A stretch of DNA of 64,000 bases from Sphingomonas beigongshangi (GTDB lineage Bacteria; Pseudomonadota; Alphaproteobacteria; Sphingomonadales; Sphingomonadaceae), in assembly GCF_016820445.1 (NCBI RefSeq), contig NZ_JADHDT010000003.1, forward strand, positions 248,001-312,000. Direction: 5' to 3'. The notes beneath the pieces are model-generated. The model was not told the origin of the DNA, did not search any database, and worked only from the letters and a program-made list of their open reading frames with translations. The translations under genes and the position numbers were made by a program. Shown piece after piece: positions 10,990 to 22,900 of the stretch (position 1 is the first letter of the stretch; every line of letters starts with the position of its first letter).

Positions 10990-11727
10990 TTAGCCCTCCT
11001 GGCCAGCGGTGGCTTCCGGAGCAGGCTCGGCAGAAGCGACATTGTTGTTGGCGGCGCTCTTCAGCCCGGCGGGCATCGGCGCATCGGCATGACGAGCGAC
11101 CTTGACGGCGTCCTTGACGAACAGCCAGCCACCCTTCGAGCCCGGAACCGAACCCTTCACGAAGATCAGACCGCGCTCGACGTCGGTGCCGACGATCTCA
11201 AGGTTCTGCTGCGTGCGGTTCTTGTCGCCCATGTGGCCGGCCATCTTCTTGTTCTTGAAGACGCGACCCGGATCCTGGCGGTTACCGGTCGAACCGTGCG
11301 AACGGTGCGAGACCGAGACGCCGTGCGTCGCGCGCAGACCGCCGAAGTTCCAGCGCTTCATGGCGCCGGCGAAACCCTTGCCCTGGGTACGACCCTGGAT
11401 GTCGACGAACTGGCCGGCGACGAAGTGATCGGCCGACAGCTCGGCGCCGACGTCGAGGAGGTTGTCCTCGCTCACGCGGAACTCGGCGACGACCGCCTTC
11501 GGCTCCACCTCGGCCTTGCCGAAGTGGCCGCGCTGCGGCTTGGCGACGTTCTTGGCCTTGGCGACGCCTGCGCCAAGCTGGACGGCCGTGTAGCCGTCGG
11601 TATTCATCTCGCGGCGGGCGATGACCTGCAGGCCTTCGAGCTGCAGGACGGTGACCGGCACGTGCCGACCGTCGTCCTGAAACAGGCGGGTCATCCCCAT
11701 CTTCTTCGCGATCACGCCGGTGCGCAT
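10990..11727 (-). CDS. rplC: 50S ribosomal protein L3
   Basis: Early-assembly protein reaching the peptidyl-transferase centre. 245 residues. I chose the ATG at 11725-11727 ([16 protein letters not shown]) over a GTG three codons upstream because the family starts there. The central finger [20 protein letters not shown] is present, including the Gln methylated by PrmB in other bacteria. The C-terminus is an Ala/Glu-rich extension. Confidence 0.97.
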   Translation of the reverse strand: MRTGVIAKKMGMTRLFQDDGRHVPVTVLQLEGLQVIARREMNTDGYTAVQLGAGVAKAKNVAKPQRGHFGKAEVEPKAVVAEFRVSEDNLLDVGAELSADHFVAGQFVDIQGRTQGKGFAGAMKRWNFGGLRATHGVSVSHRSHGSTGNRQDPGRVFKNKKMAGHMGDKNRTQQNLEIVGTDVERGLIFVKGSVPGSKGGWLFVKDAVKVARHADAPMPAGLKSAANNNVASAEPAPEATAGQEG

Positions 11728-11942
11728 GATCCACACTCCTCACAGAGGCACGCTCGAACCATTCGAAACGTGCGTGTCGACCCGGAAATGCGAAGCGTGC
11801 CCCCGTCCCGGGCCGGTTGTCCTCTCAGCGATACGCTCAAGAACATGACGGGAGACGCTGCCCTGACTGCCGAGGCGGTCAGCGGTATCTCAAATGCCAT
11901 CGCGCCGCGGGACATGAGTCGACCGCAGCGCGTAGGCAGCCC

Positions 11943-12251
11943 TTACGCGAGCTTGATCTCGACGTCAACGCCAGCGGCGAGGTCGAGCTTCATGAGCGCG
12001 TCGACCGTCTGCGGCGTCGGCTGCACGATGTCGAGCATGCGCTTGTAGGTGCGCACCTCGAACTGCTCGCGCGACTTCTTGTCGATGTGCGGGCCACGGT
12101 TGACGGTGAACTTCTCGATGCGGGTCGGCAGCGGAATCGGGCCGCGGATGAGCGCGCCGGTGCGACGCGCGGTGTCGGCGATGTCGCCGGTCGCCTGGTC
12201 GAGAACGCGATGATCGAACGCCTTGAGGCGAATGCGGATGTTGCTGTCCAT
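11943..12251 (-). CDS. rpsJ: 30S ribosomal protein S10 (NusE)
   Basis: Ribosomal protein that doubles as NusE, the NusG- and NusB-binding antitermination factor. 102 residues from the ATG at 12249-12251: [20 protein letters not shown] ... [20 protein letters not shown]. An open frame continues 40 codons upstream but has no S10 homology. It is 215 bp upstream of rplC and 276 bp downstream of tuf, with a hairpin between. Confidence 0.97.
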   Translation of the reverse strand: MDSNIRIRLKAFDHRVLDQATGDIADTARRTGALIRGPIPLPTRIEKFTVNRGPHIDKKSREQFEVRTYKRMLDIVQPTPQTVDALMKLDLAAGVDVEIKLA

Positions 12252-12453
12252 GATCCCTACCGATGCGAATACGAGCACGACCCCGGCCGTCGCCCCGACC
12301 GCCATGATGGCGATGGAGCCTCGTGCCGCAGGCCGCAGGCCGGCGGGATGAGATCCCGATGCACCGCTCAATGCGGCACCGGAACGACGAGAAAGAGCCG
12401 AAACTCAAAAACTGAAGGCGCGCCCACTACAGGCACCCTCATAAAAAGGCAAT

Positions 12454-12485
12454 CGCCCGACTCCCTTTTTTTGGGGAGCCGGGCG
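12454..12485 (-). terminator. Hairpin between tuf and rpsJ
   Basis: A 12-bp stem (12454-12465 with 12474-12485, one G-U pair on the RNA) closes a T/A-rich loop. On the minus strand it is followed by ATTGCC and then TTTTT, so it may terminate part of the tuf transcript before the S10 block. The rest of the 276-bp gap shows no gene; it probably holds the S10 promoter, which I could not place with confidence. Confidence 0.5.
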
Positions 12486-12527
12486 AAAAACCTCGGTCAG
12501 CGACGGCGCGAGCGCGCCGTCGGCGTC

Positions 12528-13721
<1,194 letters not shown>

Positions 13722-13893
13722 TTTCCTACCTTCTGATTCGAATTCGGTGCCGCCCGGGGCTACGCGAACGCGGCCCTGTAGCGGGAGTTTGTCGGTAATG
13801 CCAGCCCCCGTGAAGGAGGGCCGCACGGGATTGATCCCGCGTCGTGGGACGGCCTCGGCAGGATGCCGATCCGCCGCCGGCCTTTCGACGTTG

Positions 13894-13917
13894 CGGGGGC
13901 AGGCAGGCCTGCCCCCG
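13894..13917. repeat. Perfect hairpin just downstream of fusA
   Basis: CGGGGGCAGG - CAGG - CCTGCCCCCG, a 10-bp perfect stem starting 7 bp after the fusA stop on the minus strand. No T-tract follows, so it is more likely an mRNA 3'-stabilising or processing structure between fusA and tuf than a terminator. The remaining spacer to tuf holds no gene. Confidence 0.55.
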
Positions 13918-13923
13918 TTCGCC

Positions 13924-16017
<2,094 letters not shown>

Positions 16018-16120
16018 GATCGGGCTTCCTTAGCGATGTGGGGAGCTCAGCACTCGGCCGGCTCCCCACGATATAGGTCAGATGTAAGACGCTTCCAAGA
16101 CAGGCCGCGTCACCATCGAT

Positions 16121-16591
16121 TTACCAGCGGTAATGGCTGAAGGCGCGGTTCGCCTCGGCCATGCGGTGCGTGTCCTCGCGCTTCTTCACCGCGTTGCCGC
16201 GGTTGTTCGAGGCGTCGAGCAGCTCGCCCGACAGGCGCGCCGACATGGTGTTCTCGCTGCGCGCACGGGCGGCGGCGATCAGCCAGCGGATCGCGAGCGC
16301 CTGCGCGCGCTCCGGACGAACCTCGACGGGGACCTGGTAGGTCGCACCGCCGACGCGGCGGCTGCGGACCTCAATGCCCGGCTTGATGTTGTTGAGCGCA
16401 TCGTGGAACACGCCGATCGGCTCGCGCTTCGCGCGGGTCTCGACGGTCTCCAGAGCACCGTAAACGATCGATTCGGCGACGGACTTCTTGCCGTCCAGCA
16501 TCACCGAATTCATGAACTTCGAGAGAACCTCATCACCGTACTTGGGATCCGGCAGGATGATGCGCTTCTCGGGGCGACGACGACGTGCCAT
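16121..16591 (-). CDS. rpsG: 30S ribosomal protein S7
   Basis: 16S rRNA 3'-domain assembly protein and E-site contact. 156 residues; begins [20 protein letters not shown] and contains [20 protein letters not shown]. 103 bp before fusA and 50 bp after rpsL. Confidence 0.98.
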   Translation of the reverse strand: MARRRRPEKRIILPDPKYGDEVLSKFMNSVMLDGKKSVAESIVYGALETVETRAKREPIGVFHDALNNIKPGIEVRSRRVGGATYQVPVEVRPERAQALAIRWLIAAARARSENTMSARLSGELLDASNNRGNAVKKREDTHRMAEANRAFSHYRW

Positions 16592-16641
16592 TTCAAATTC
16601 CTTCTAAACTTCAGCCGTGATGACGAAACGCGTTCGTCGGC

Positions 16642-17013
16642 TTACTTCGGACGCTTGGCGCCGTACTTGGAGCGGGACTGGCGGCGATCCTTGACGCCCT
16701 GCGTGTCGAGCACGCCGCGCAGCACGTGGTAGCGCACGCCGGGAAGGTCGCGCACACGGCCGCCGCGGATCAGCACCACCGAGTGCTCCTGCAGGTTGTG
16801 GCCCTCGCCCGGGATGTAGCTGATCACTTCGCGGCTGTTGGTCAGGCGGACCTTGGCCACCTTGCGCAGCGCCGAGTTCGGCTTCTTCGGGGTCGTCGTG
16901 TAGACACGGGTGCAGACGCCGCGCTTCTGCGGGTTCTGCTCCATCGCAGGGACCTTGGACTTGGCCTTCTGCGGTTCGCGGCCCTTGCGGACCAGCTGGT
17001 TGATCGTCGGCAT
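16642..17013 (-). CDS. rpsL: 30S ribosomal protein S12 with Arg88
   Basis: Decoding-centre protein, 123 residues, first gene of the str cluster, preceded by an AGAGGTGAAGG-type ribosome-binding region. Lys43 is present ([13 protein letters not shown]), but residue 88 is Arg ([13 protein letters not shown]) where E. coli has Lys. Lys-to-Arg change at this position gives streptomycin resistance in E. coli and Mycobacterium tuberculosis, so the natural allele here predicts intrinsic resistance. Asp89, the methylthiolation site, is kept. Confidence 0.98.
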   Translation of the reverse strand: MPTINQLVRKGREPQKAKSKVPAMEQNPQKRGVCTRVYTTTPKKPNSALRKVAKVRLTNSREVISYIPGEGHNLQEHSVVLIRGGRVRDLPGVRYHVLRGVLDTQGVKDRRQSRSKYGAKRPK

Positions 17014-17687
17014 GAAGCCTTCACCTCTATCAAAGGGTTACTTTGCTGGAGCCATCACAGCACTAGGGAATACAAAAAGGGGCGAAGGCCGCGCGAATCA
17101 CCCGCGCCGCCCCGACCCACGACTTTGCATCCAGCAATGTTCAAGCTGTCCACCGCCTGTTGAGGGCGCCGGACGGGGCGGGCCTATACGCGCGAGCAGG
17201 CCGAGCGTCAACGGGCCGGGCGACACGGGCCGGGCGACAACAGGCCGGGCGACAACGCGCGGGCGCGCCGCCTCCCGGCCTTAACGCCGCCTCAACCGTC
17301 GCGGGCGCAAGGCGCGACACGTCATGATGCACAACGCAGCCGGATCCGAGCGAAATCGCGCCTGGGGCACCCAGTCTCGCTCCGTCGCGCGGTTCCTCCC
17401 CGATCGCGGCTCGACCACGGGGCCGGCGCCCACCCCCTATCCGCATCTGGCCGCGTCGATCCTCCATGCGGCCACCCTGCTCATGGCATGGATCAGGCGG
17501 CGGAGCGGCGGGATGCGATGCGGCGCGGGCGTCCGGGTTCGGATCAGCCTTCCCGAACCGGCGAACGACAATCTTCCCCTGCCGCGGGGGTGCCGCGCAC
17601 CCTCCCCGATCGCCGCGGCCATCGCGCGCCATTATGCAACCCAGCAAGACCGGTCGCGCGACGTGACGCATTTGCGACATCGGGCGC
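17014..17687. other. Gene-free region between rpsL and tRNA-Trp
   Basis: About 670 bp. It should contain the str promoter (reading left) near 17040-17160, though no convincing -35/-10 pair was found. A short tandem repeat lies at 17214-17254. Several overlapping frames are open at 17324-17713 because of high GC; the best (on plus, containing the tripeptide-like stretch EPANDNLPLPRG) lacks a ribosome-binding site and a recognisable family, so I do not call it. Confidence 0.5.
17214..17254. repeat. Three tandem copies of GGCCGGGCGACA
   Basis: The 12-mer GGCCGGGCGACA starts at 17214, 17228 and 17243, i.e. with periods of 14 and 15 bp, flanked by further GGGC-rich sequence. Direct observation; no binding protein is known to me for it. 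Confidence 0.7.
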
Positions 17688-17716
17688 TTGCCCTACCCGA
17701 CACGACCCGCTAGAGG
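17688..17716 (+). promoter_or_regulatory. Candidate promoter of tRNA-Trp
   Basis: TTGCCC (17688-17693) and TAGAGG (17711-17716) are spaced by 17 bp and end 13 bp before the mature tRNA 5' end, the expected geometry for a stable-RNA promoter. The match to the -10 consensus is weak, so this is inferred mostly from position. Confidence 0.4.
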
Positions 17717-17729
17717 CCGGCGCCGCTGC

Positions 17730-17805
17730 AGGAGTGTAGCTCAGTTGGTAGAGCATCGGTCTCCAAAACCGAGGGCCGTGGGTTCGAGTCCCTCCACTCC
17801 TGCCA
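17730..17805 (+). tRNA. tRNA-Trp (anticodon CCA)
   Basis: 76 nt with encoded CCA. Acceptor arms AGGAGTG and CACTCCT pair perfectly; D arm GCTC/GAGC; anticodon stem TCGGT/ACCGA with loop CTCCAAA (CCA at 17763-17765); T loop TTCGAGT. The T stem has one T-T mismatch. The gene is intact because the integrated element restores or retains the 3' end. The last 45 nt are duplicated at 38991-39035. Confidence 0.95.
17761..17805 (+). repeat. attL: 45-bp attachment repeat inside tRNA-Trp
   Basis: Identical to 38991-39035. It starts at the first base of the anticodon loop and ends with CCA. Identity breaks at both sides (T versus C before; GTTTT versus TTCCG after), so the repeat is exactly 45 bp. Confidence 0.95.
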
Positions 17806-18064
17806 GTTTTACAAGGGCTTAGCGCCAATCAGGCAACGGCCGAGCTGCTCGACTGATCTTGGATAAGCACGCGCTAAGCACGGCGAGAAGAATGCCAAGC
17901 GGACTGACGAATCGGTCCGCGACCCCTTCCCACATGGCCACCCCAACTTAGTCACCGGCATTGGGCGGCGGCTCCGATCGTCTCCGCAATATGCCGCGGA
18001 CTAAACCGTGCCCCCCCCTACCCTCAAAGCGATTGCCAAAAGTTCCTGATGTGGAACTTGCCCC

Positions 18065-18655
18065 TCAAGGCCGCCTGATGTCACCGACATAAAGGTACGG
18101 ACGAAGCGCCGAGGTAACCGCACCCATTAGATTGACGACCACCCAAGCCTTGTCACTCACCGATAACGCCGCCGAGCGGTCACCTTGTCGGGCCTTCAAA
18201 CGGGTATCGTCCACGGCCGCCGACGCGGCTATCACCTGCCCCACCAGATCCGCGATTGGCTTGCCGAAAAGCCATGCAGCTTCCCGCTGGCAATTATGCA
18301 TCCGCCAGAGATGTTCAGGCTCGCCTGGTGGCTCGTCTTGCAGCAGGCGTTCAAGCATCGCTGATGCCTCAGCCTCACGTTTGCCTACCGAGTCTTCAAG
18401 CTGCTCAAGCCACGCCACCCGCCGTTGCATCAGGTCAAGAAACAGCTTCCGCTCTGCTAGACGCGCCTGCTCGCGCGACGACATGCGGGAGTAGATCACA
18501 CCCAGCGCAGCGATGAGAGCTGGACCCCATGCCGCCACGGGCAGGTCCAACCAGGCGGCGCCAGCGATGATCGCGATGATGGTGCCGGAAAGCGCCATCT
18601 CAGGCATCCAGCCGGCTATCGGCGCGAACCTACTGCGCGAGTCGTTGTCTCCCAT
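18065..18655 (-). CDS. Small membrane protein of unknown function
   Basis: 196 residues. Two hydrophobic segments (about residues 20-36 and 40-54) are followed by a basic, coiled-coil-like stretch (REQARLAERKLFLDLMQRR) and a soluble C-terminal domain ending RPYLYVGDIRRP. A membrane hairpin plus cytoplasmic helical domain is suggested. It is the leftmost gene of the island, next to attL, with its stop 260 bp from the repeat. Island genes at such ends often act in superinfection exclusion or defence, but nothing here proves it. Not recognised. Confidence 0.6.
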   Translation of the reverse strand: MGDNDSRSRFAPIAGWMPEMALSGTIIAIIAGAAWLDLPVAAWGPALIAALGVIYSRMSSREQARLAERKLFLDLMQRRVAWLEQLEDSVGKREAEASAMLERLLQDEPPGEPEHLWRMHNCQREAAWLFGKPIADLVGQVIAASAAVDDTRLKARQGDRSAALSVSDKAWVVVNLMGAVTSALRPYLYVGDIRRP

Positions 18656-18729
18656 AGGTCCAGTATAGCCTTCGGCGCGCGATCGACTATCGCAGCGTGC
18701 CTCAGGAGTTCATCGTGCGATGGCAGGGC

Positions 18730-19302
18730 CTAGAACGCCGCGCGCCCGGCGAGGGCTAAGGCAGCGCCTATGATCGCCATAATTACCGCGAAGGCCACGG
18801 GATGACGCTCGTTCCATTTTTTCGGACGTGGAGCGGTCCAGCCGTCTCCGAAACTATCAACCTGCCCGAGAAGGCCTTGCGCCGCCGCATCCAGTAGGCC
18901 GCGAACCGCCTTCATCGCGCCGCCGTCCATATCCCCAGGGGGTGCCGCCATCCGGAAATATCGGCCGAGTTGATCTTCGGCCTTTAGCCGATGCGCTTCA
19001 ATTGCCTGCTTCACGGAGCCGATAGCCTGACTCCACTCTTTATCACGTTTTTCGATCACTGAGCCCATTTCGGCCAACACGCCCGTCACGGCCTCCTCGC
19101 TCCGGTTTGCCCAAATTTTCACGGACTTCTTCAGTGTCGCTCCGCTCTGAAGCAGGCCAGCAGCAGCATGTTGCGCGAGCATCGCATCGCAATCGGCTGT
19201 GATCGCCTTGTCCGCCTTGGCAAAATGCCAGTCTGCCCGTGCTCGATAGTCTCGCTTCAACTGCTTGGCCCCGCTGGACGTCCAAGACGATAGGTGACAC
19301 AC
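18730..19302 (-). CDS. Tail-anchored protein of unknown function
   Basis: 190 residues from a GTG at 19300-19302; other starts are possible because no ATG occurs before residue 40. The N-terminal two thirds are helical and charged (KAITADCDAMLAQHAA, KRDKEWSQAIGSVKQAIEAH); the last 20 residues form one hydrophobic helix (AFAVIMAIIGAALALAGRAAF-like), so it probably sits in the membrane by its C-terminus. Lies 74 bp upstream of the other small membrane gene and may be its operon partner. No family recognised. Confidence 0.55.
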   Translation of the reverse strand: MCHLSSWTSSGAKQLKRDYRARADWHFAKADKAITADCDAMLAQHAAAGLLQSGATLKKSVKIWANRSEEAVTGVLAEMGSVIEKRDKEWSQAIGSVKQAIEAHRLKAEDQLGRYFRMAAPPGDMDGGAMKAVRGLLDAAAQGLLGQVDSFGDGWTAPRPKKWNERHPVAFAVIMAIIGAALALAGRAAF

Positions 19303-19771
19303 CCCGTCCCCCGTCGAAAGGGGCTCCTACTAAGGAAACCACGACGGACTGCCCTGAACCATCATCCTCGTTTGCCCGTGCCTGCCCTGTAGCTCTCGCC
19401 GGGGGGCCAGCCCTAGTCTCGACCAATCGAACGCCTCCCAAAAAAATCGGGCCTCGTTCGTGCTGTCGTCGCGGTGCCGATCGTCAGTGATCAGCGCCCA
19501 CACCGTGACACGGTTATGCCTTAGCTCGGTTCAAGCGTCGGCGGTTCGGGGGAAAAACCCGAGGAACAGGGCCTTTGTCAAAAATCGAGATTGCCCGACT
19601 CGATGGAGGCTCGACCGCTTACCCGCAGATGTCGGGACGTGGCGGCGCTACCAAGGCAGCTTCATTACTGAGGAACGGGTGAAGCGCCAACGCGCGTAAA
19701 CCGCCTTGCAAGTGATCCGGGGGTTCCCCTACATGAGGCCTATCGGATCGGCGCGCCTAACGCCGTTTCGC
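19303..19771. other. Gene-free stretch in the island
   Basis: Together with the hairpin to its right and up to 19962, some 660 bp without a convincing gene on either strand. Short frames at 19460-19699 (plus) and 19043-19441 (minus) have arginine/serine-biased shadow composition and no ribosome-binding site. It may hold the promoter of the leftward gene at 19302. Confidence 0.5.
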
Positions 19772-19814
19772 GGCCCGGACGTGTTGCAACCACGCGCCGG
19801 GCCTCTTTCGTTCT
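19772..19814 (+). terminator. Strong intrinsic-terminator-like hairpin
   Basis: GGCCCGG (19772-19778) pairs with CCGGGCC (19797-19803), with an inner CGTG/CACG pair around TTGCAAC, followed by TCTTTCGTTCT. It is oriented for rightward transcription, although no rightward gene precedes it; it could end a small RNA or block antisense transcription into the 1537-residue gene's 3' end. Confidence 0.5.
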
Positions 19815-19962
19815 ACGAGTGTTCGCCCTGATCGGGCAATGAGAACAGAAGCAAGACAGGACGAGAATATTAGATCAATACCTAGCGATTGATCGATTCC
19901 ATGAATAACCACCGTAGCTCACGTCGATACGGTCACGTGACATTGCGTGACGGTGCAGATCG

Positions 19963-22900
19963 TCACCGCGCCGGTTTAAATTCCGCCCAGGCATCGCCCT
20001 TTGCCGCAGGAGCCGGCCGCCCCGAGAACATCATACCGCCCAACACGCTGCGCTTGGCTTCGGTGCGCGCCCTCTTCATCACATTGCCAACGGCGTTCTG
20101 CTGCCCCTCGCGCTCCATGCCGCGCCACGATGGCGAGGACACCAGCGCATCAAGTTGAGGCTTCGCCAACGCCCCGACCGCGGCTTGCAGGCGGTCGTAC
20201 TGTTCAGGCGTCCAGCGCACATTCTTGCCGCCTTCCTTGTACGTCTTGGCGGGCATTGACATCGTAGCGCCGGCATCAATCAGCGCCGAGATGGTGGGGT
20301 CGCCGCGGTCCTCCCCTGTGTAAATTGGCGAGATGATGTCCGGACCAATCGCGTCCTGCGCTTCTACGGGCCGACCGAACACGTCACGGCGCGGATTGAG
20401 GCTGGTGGACATGCCGGGAATGCGCGAGCGGATGCGGTCGATCGGCCCGCGTGCCTCACGCATCAACGGATCGGTCTCGCGGGCTGTCTGTGCTACAAGG
20501 GCAGGAACAGCGATGGCGCCGGCCGTGCGTGAGACGAAATTGTCCATGTAGCGGCCGGGGTCGTTCACCGCTTCCAGTGCCGAGCTAAGGCCGGACAGCC
20601 AGGTCTTGGACATCAGGTTGTTCGCGATGGCGGCGAGGACCAGCGTCCCCGACCGCTCCTGCTGCGCGTCGGTCATGTGCGAGCGCAGGTCGACCATATC
20701 CGCGACCGTTCCGATCATCGTGGAGAATGGGTCTAGCCGGGCATAGCTGTAGTAGCGGTTGCCGATCTTGAGGCTGTACGGCTGCCAGCCGTTCGCCTCC
20801 AGCAGCCGCCGTGCATTACGATCGGCAGGGCCGCCGCCTGTGATATGCCCAGCGAGCGCCATCTCGTAGATGGCAGCGCCTACCCCGGTGCCGACCACGG
20901 CCCGCGTGATGGCCATGTCCCGACGCGCACCGCCCGCGGCAAATTCCTTGCGCCACGACTTCATTGCCAGAGCCGCAGGCGACCGCTCGGTTGCGAACTT
21001 GAGAATGTTCATGGGGGTGCGGATGAATGGCAGCAGCAGCTTGGCGATCGGCTGCCCCTGCGTGGCGGCCGACAAGCCAGCCGAGAAGCTGCCGTGTCGC
21101 AAAGGGGTCTGGAACGTCACGTACCGCGCATAGTCCATCGAGCGCTGCAACAGCTCGTCGGACGGGTTAAGGACCAGATCGGCGGCACGATCCCGCGCAG
21201 CCTGCCCCCGCAGGCCCTCGTTCACCGCCTGCCGCATAGCCAAGCCGTTCAACTCCATGCGGCTCGCGATGCCCTTGAACAACTCGTCCTCAGCGGTGAG
21301 CAGTCGCGTCGGCGTGCGGATGATCCGGCCAGTCCGTCCGCCGATCGCCGCCATCTGGGATTCAACCTTGGTCACAGCGTCGGCAGCATCGCCGGTCAGG
21401 AACGACCGGGCCGCCGCGGACATCCCCTCGCGCGCGCCGGACACCATGCCAGCGGCGCGGGTGCCAAGCTCGGAGAACAGTACCCGGTCAGTCTCGGCCT
21501 GCCCCGGCAGCGCCTTGCGAACGGCACCGATGCCGGCTGCTACGGCATGTTCCGGCAACTGCGCGAGCGAGGTCAGCGTGTTGGACAGGATGTTGACGGC
21601 GTGTGTCTGCGGGCCGGACAACAGGCTGTTGATGTAAAGCTCAATCGCCTTGTCGCGCCACTTCGGCAGGAGCGAGCGCAACGCAAACTGGTTGATGCCG
21701 GCCGGCGTCGTGCCGACGTTCTCCAGATCAACGATCCGTTCGGCCACTTCCTTCATGCGGGCCGTTCCGCCCAGCGTCTCACCCAGCGACGACAGCACCT
21801 GCGACACGTCGCGGCTGTCCGCCGTCATGCGGAACTGTTGCAGCAGTCGCCCAGCCTCCGCCGTCATGCCGGACACCTGCTCCTGTATGGCAGCGTGCCG
21901 AAGCCATGCCTTGCGGAATGCCGCCTCCATCTCGTCACCCGGTGTCTGGACGCGCGCAATGCGCTTGGCCATGTTGACCAAATCGGCGCCCGAGCGCGCG
22001 AGCAACTGGCGGGCTGCAAGCGCTTCCTCCGCGTTGAACGCCTGTCCCTTGCGACGCTTCAGCAGGTCGTCGGCCGTCATGCCGAGGTCAGCGGCAAGGT
22101 TCTGGGTTTCCGCCTGGGTGATGCGGCCACGCCGTGCGGCGTCGAACCCGCCCGCAATCTGATCGGTCTGCGTCAGCGCCCGCTTGATCTCCTGCGGGCT
22201 GTCCAGCTTGTCGAGGCGGATGTTACCCGCGAGGTTCGGGGCATTCTCGCCCCATTCCTCGTAGGCCCTAACTGGCGGCGCGTTGGCGTCCAGATCGCTC
22301 AATCCGACCGGCTGGCCGCGGTCCTCCGCCAGCGGCGCGCCTTGGTCGCGAGCGCGCTCCACGTCGAACCGCTGACGGCGGGCCGCTTCGAAGGCGTCGA
22401 CTTCTGGCAGGTCTTCCGGCCGGAAGGCGCGGTTGCCGCCGCTGTGCGTCGCCTGGAGGGTATCCAGAAACTCGGCTACGGTCGGCCGCTCGGCATGATC
22501 GGGAAAGAACCCGGCTTCCCATGCACGCTGCGCCGCCTCGTCGTACCCCATGCCGTCATTGCGGACGAGCGCGCCAAATCGGCCTTCACCGCTGGCAAAG
22601 TCCATGCCCTGACGCGGCGTGTTGTCGATCCCGAAGTGCTGTAGCTCACCGCCTTGCGGACGGATGCTGCCTTCCGATCGCAGCCACGTCACCAGGTCAG
22701 CCGGCCCCCGTTTGCGGACAGGAGCGCCCGTCGTACCCGATGGCATGGTGCGGCTCGACAGCGCCGCATCCTCATTCGGAGCGCGCACGGGGGCATATCG
22801 CCCGGCCTCAATCCGGGCAGCCTCGTCAACGCCGTCCACGGTGTTCGCCGGCAGCGGCAGCATGTCACGTGATGTCACGCCCTCCGCCTGCGCGATGCGC

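Noticed and set aside
12252..12371. N-terminal extension of rpsJ
   Set aside because: No S10 homology before the [10 protein letters not shown] start.
13722..13826. 35-codon N-terminal extension of tuf
   Set aside because: EF-Tu begins at MAKAKFERN; upstream part is intergenic.
17324..17713. Possible small protein upstream of tRNA-Trp
   Set aside because: Several frames are equally open, no ribosome-binding site, and it runs into the tRNA promoter region.
20845..22644. 599-codon plus-strand open frame opposite the giant island gene
   Set aside because: Shadow composition, while the minus frame has recognisable nuclease and phage motifs.
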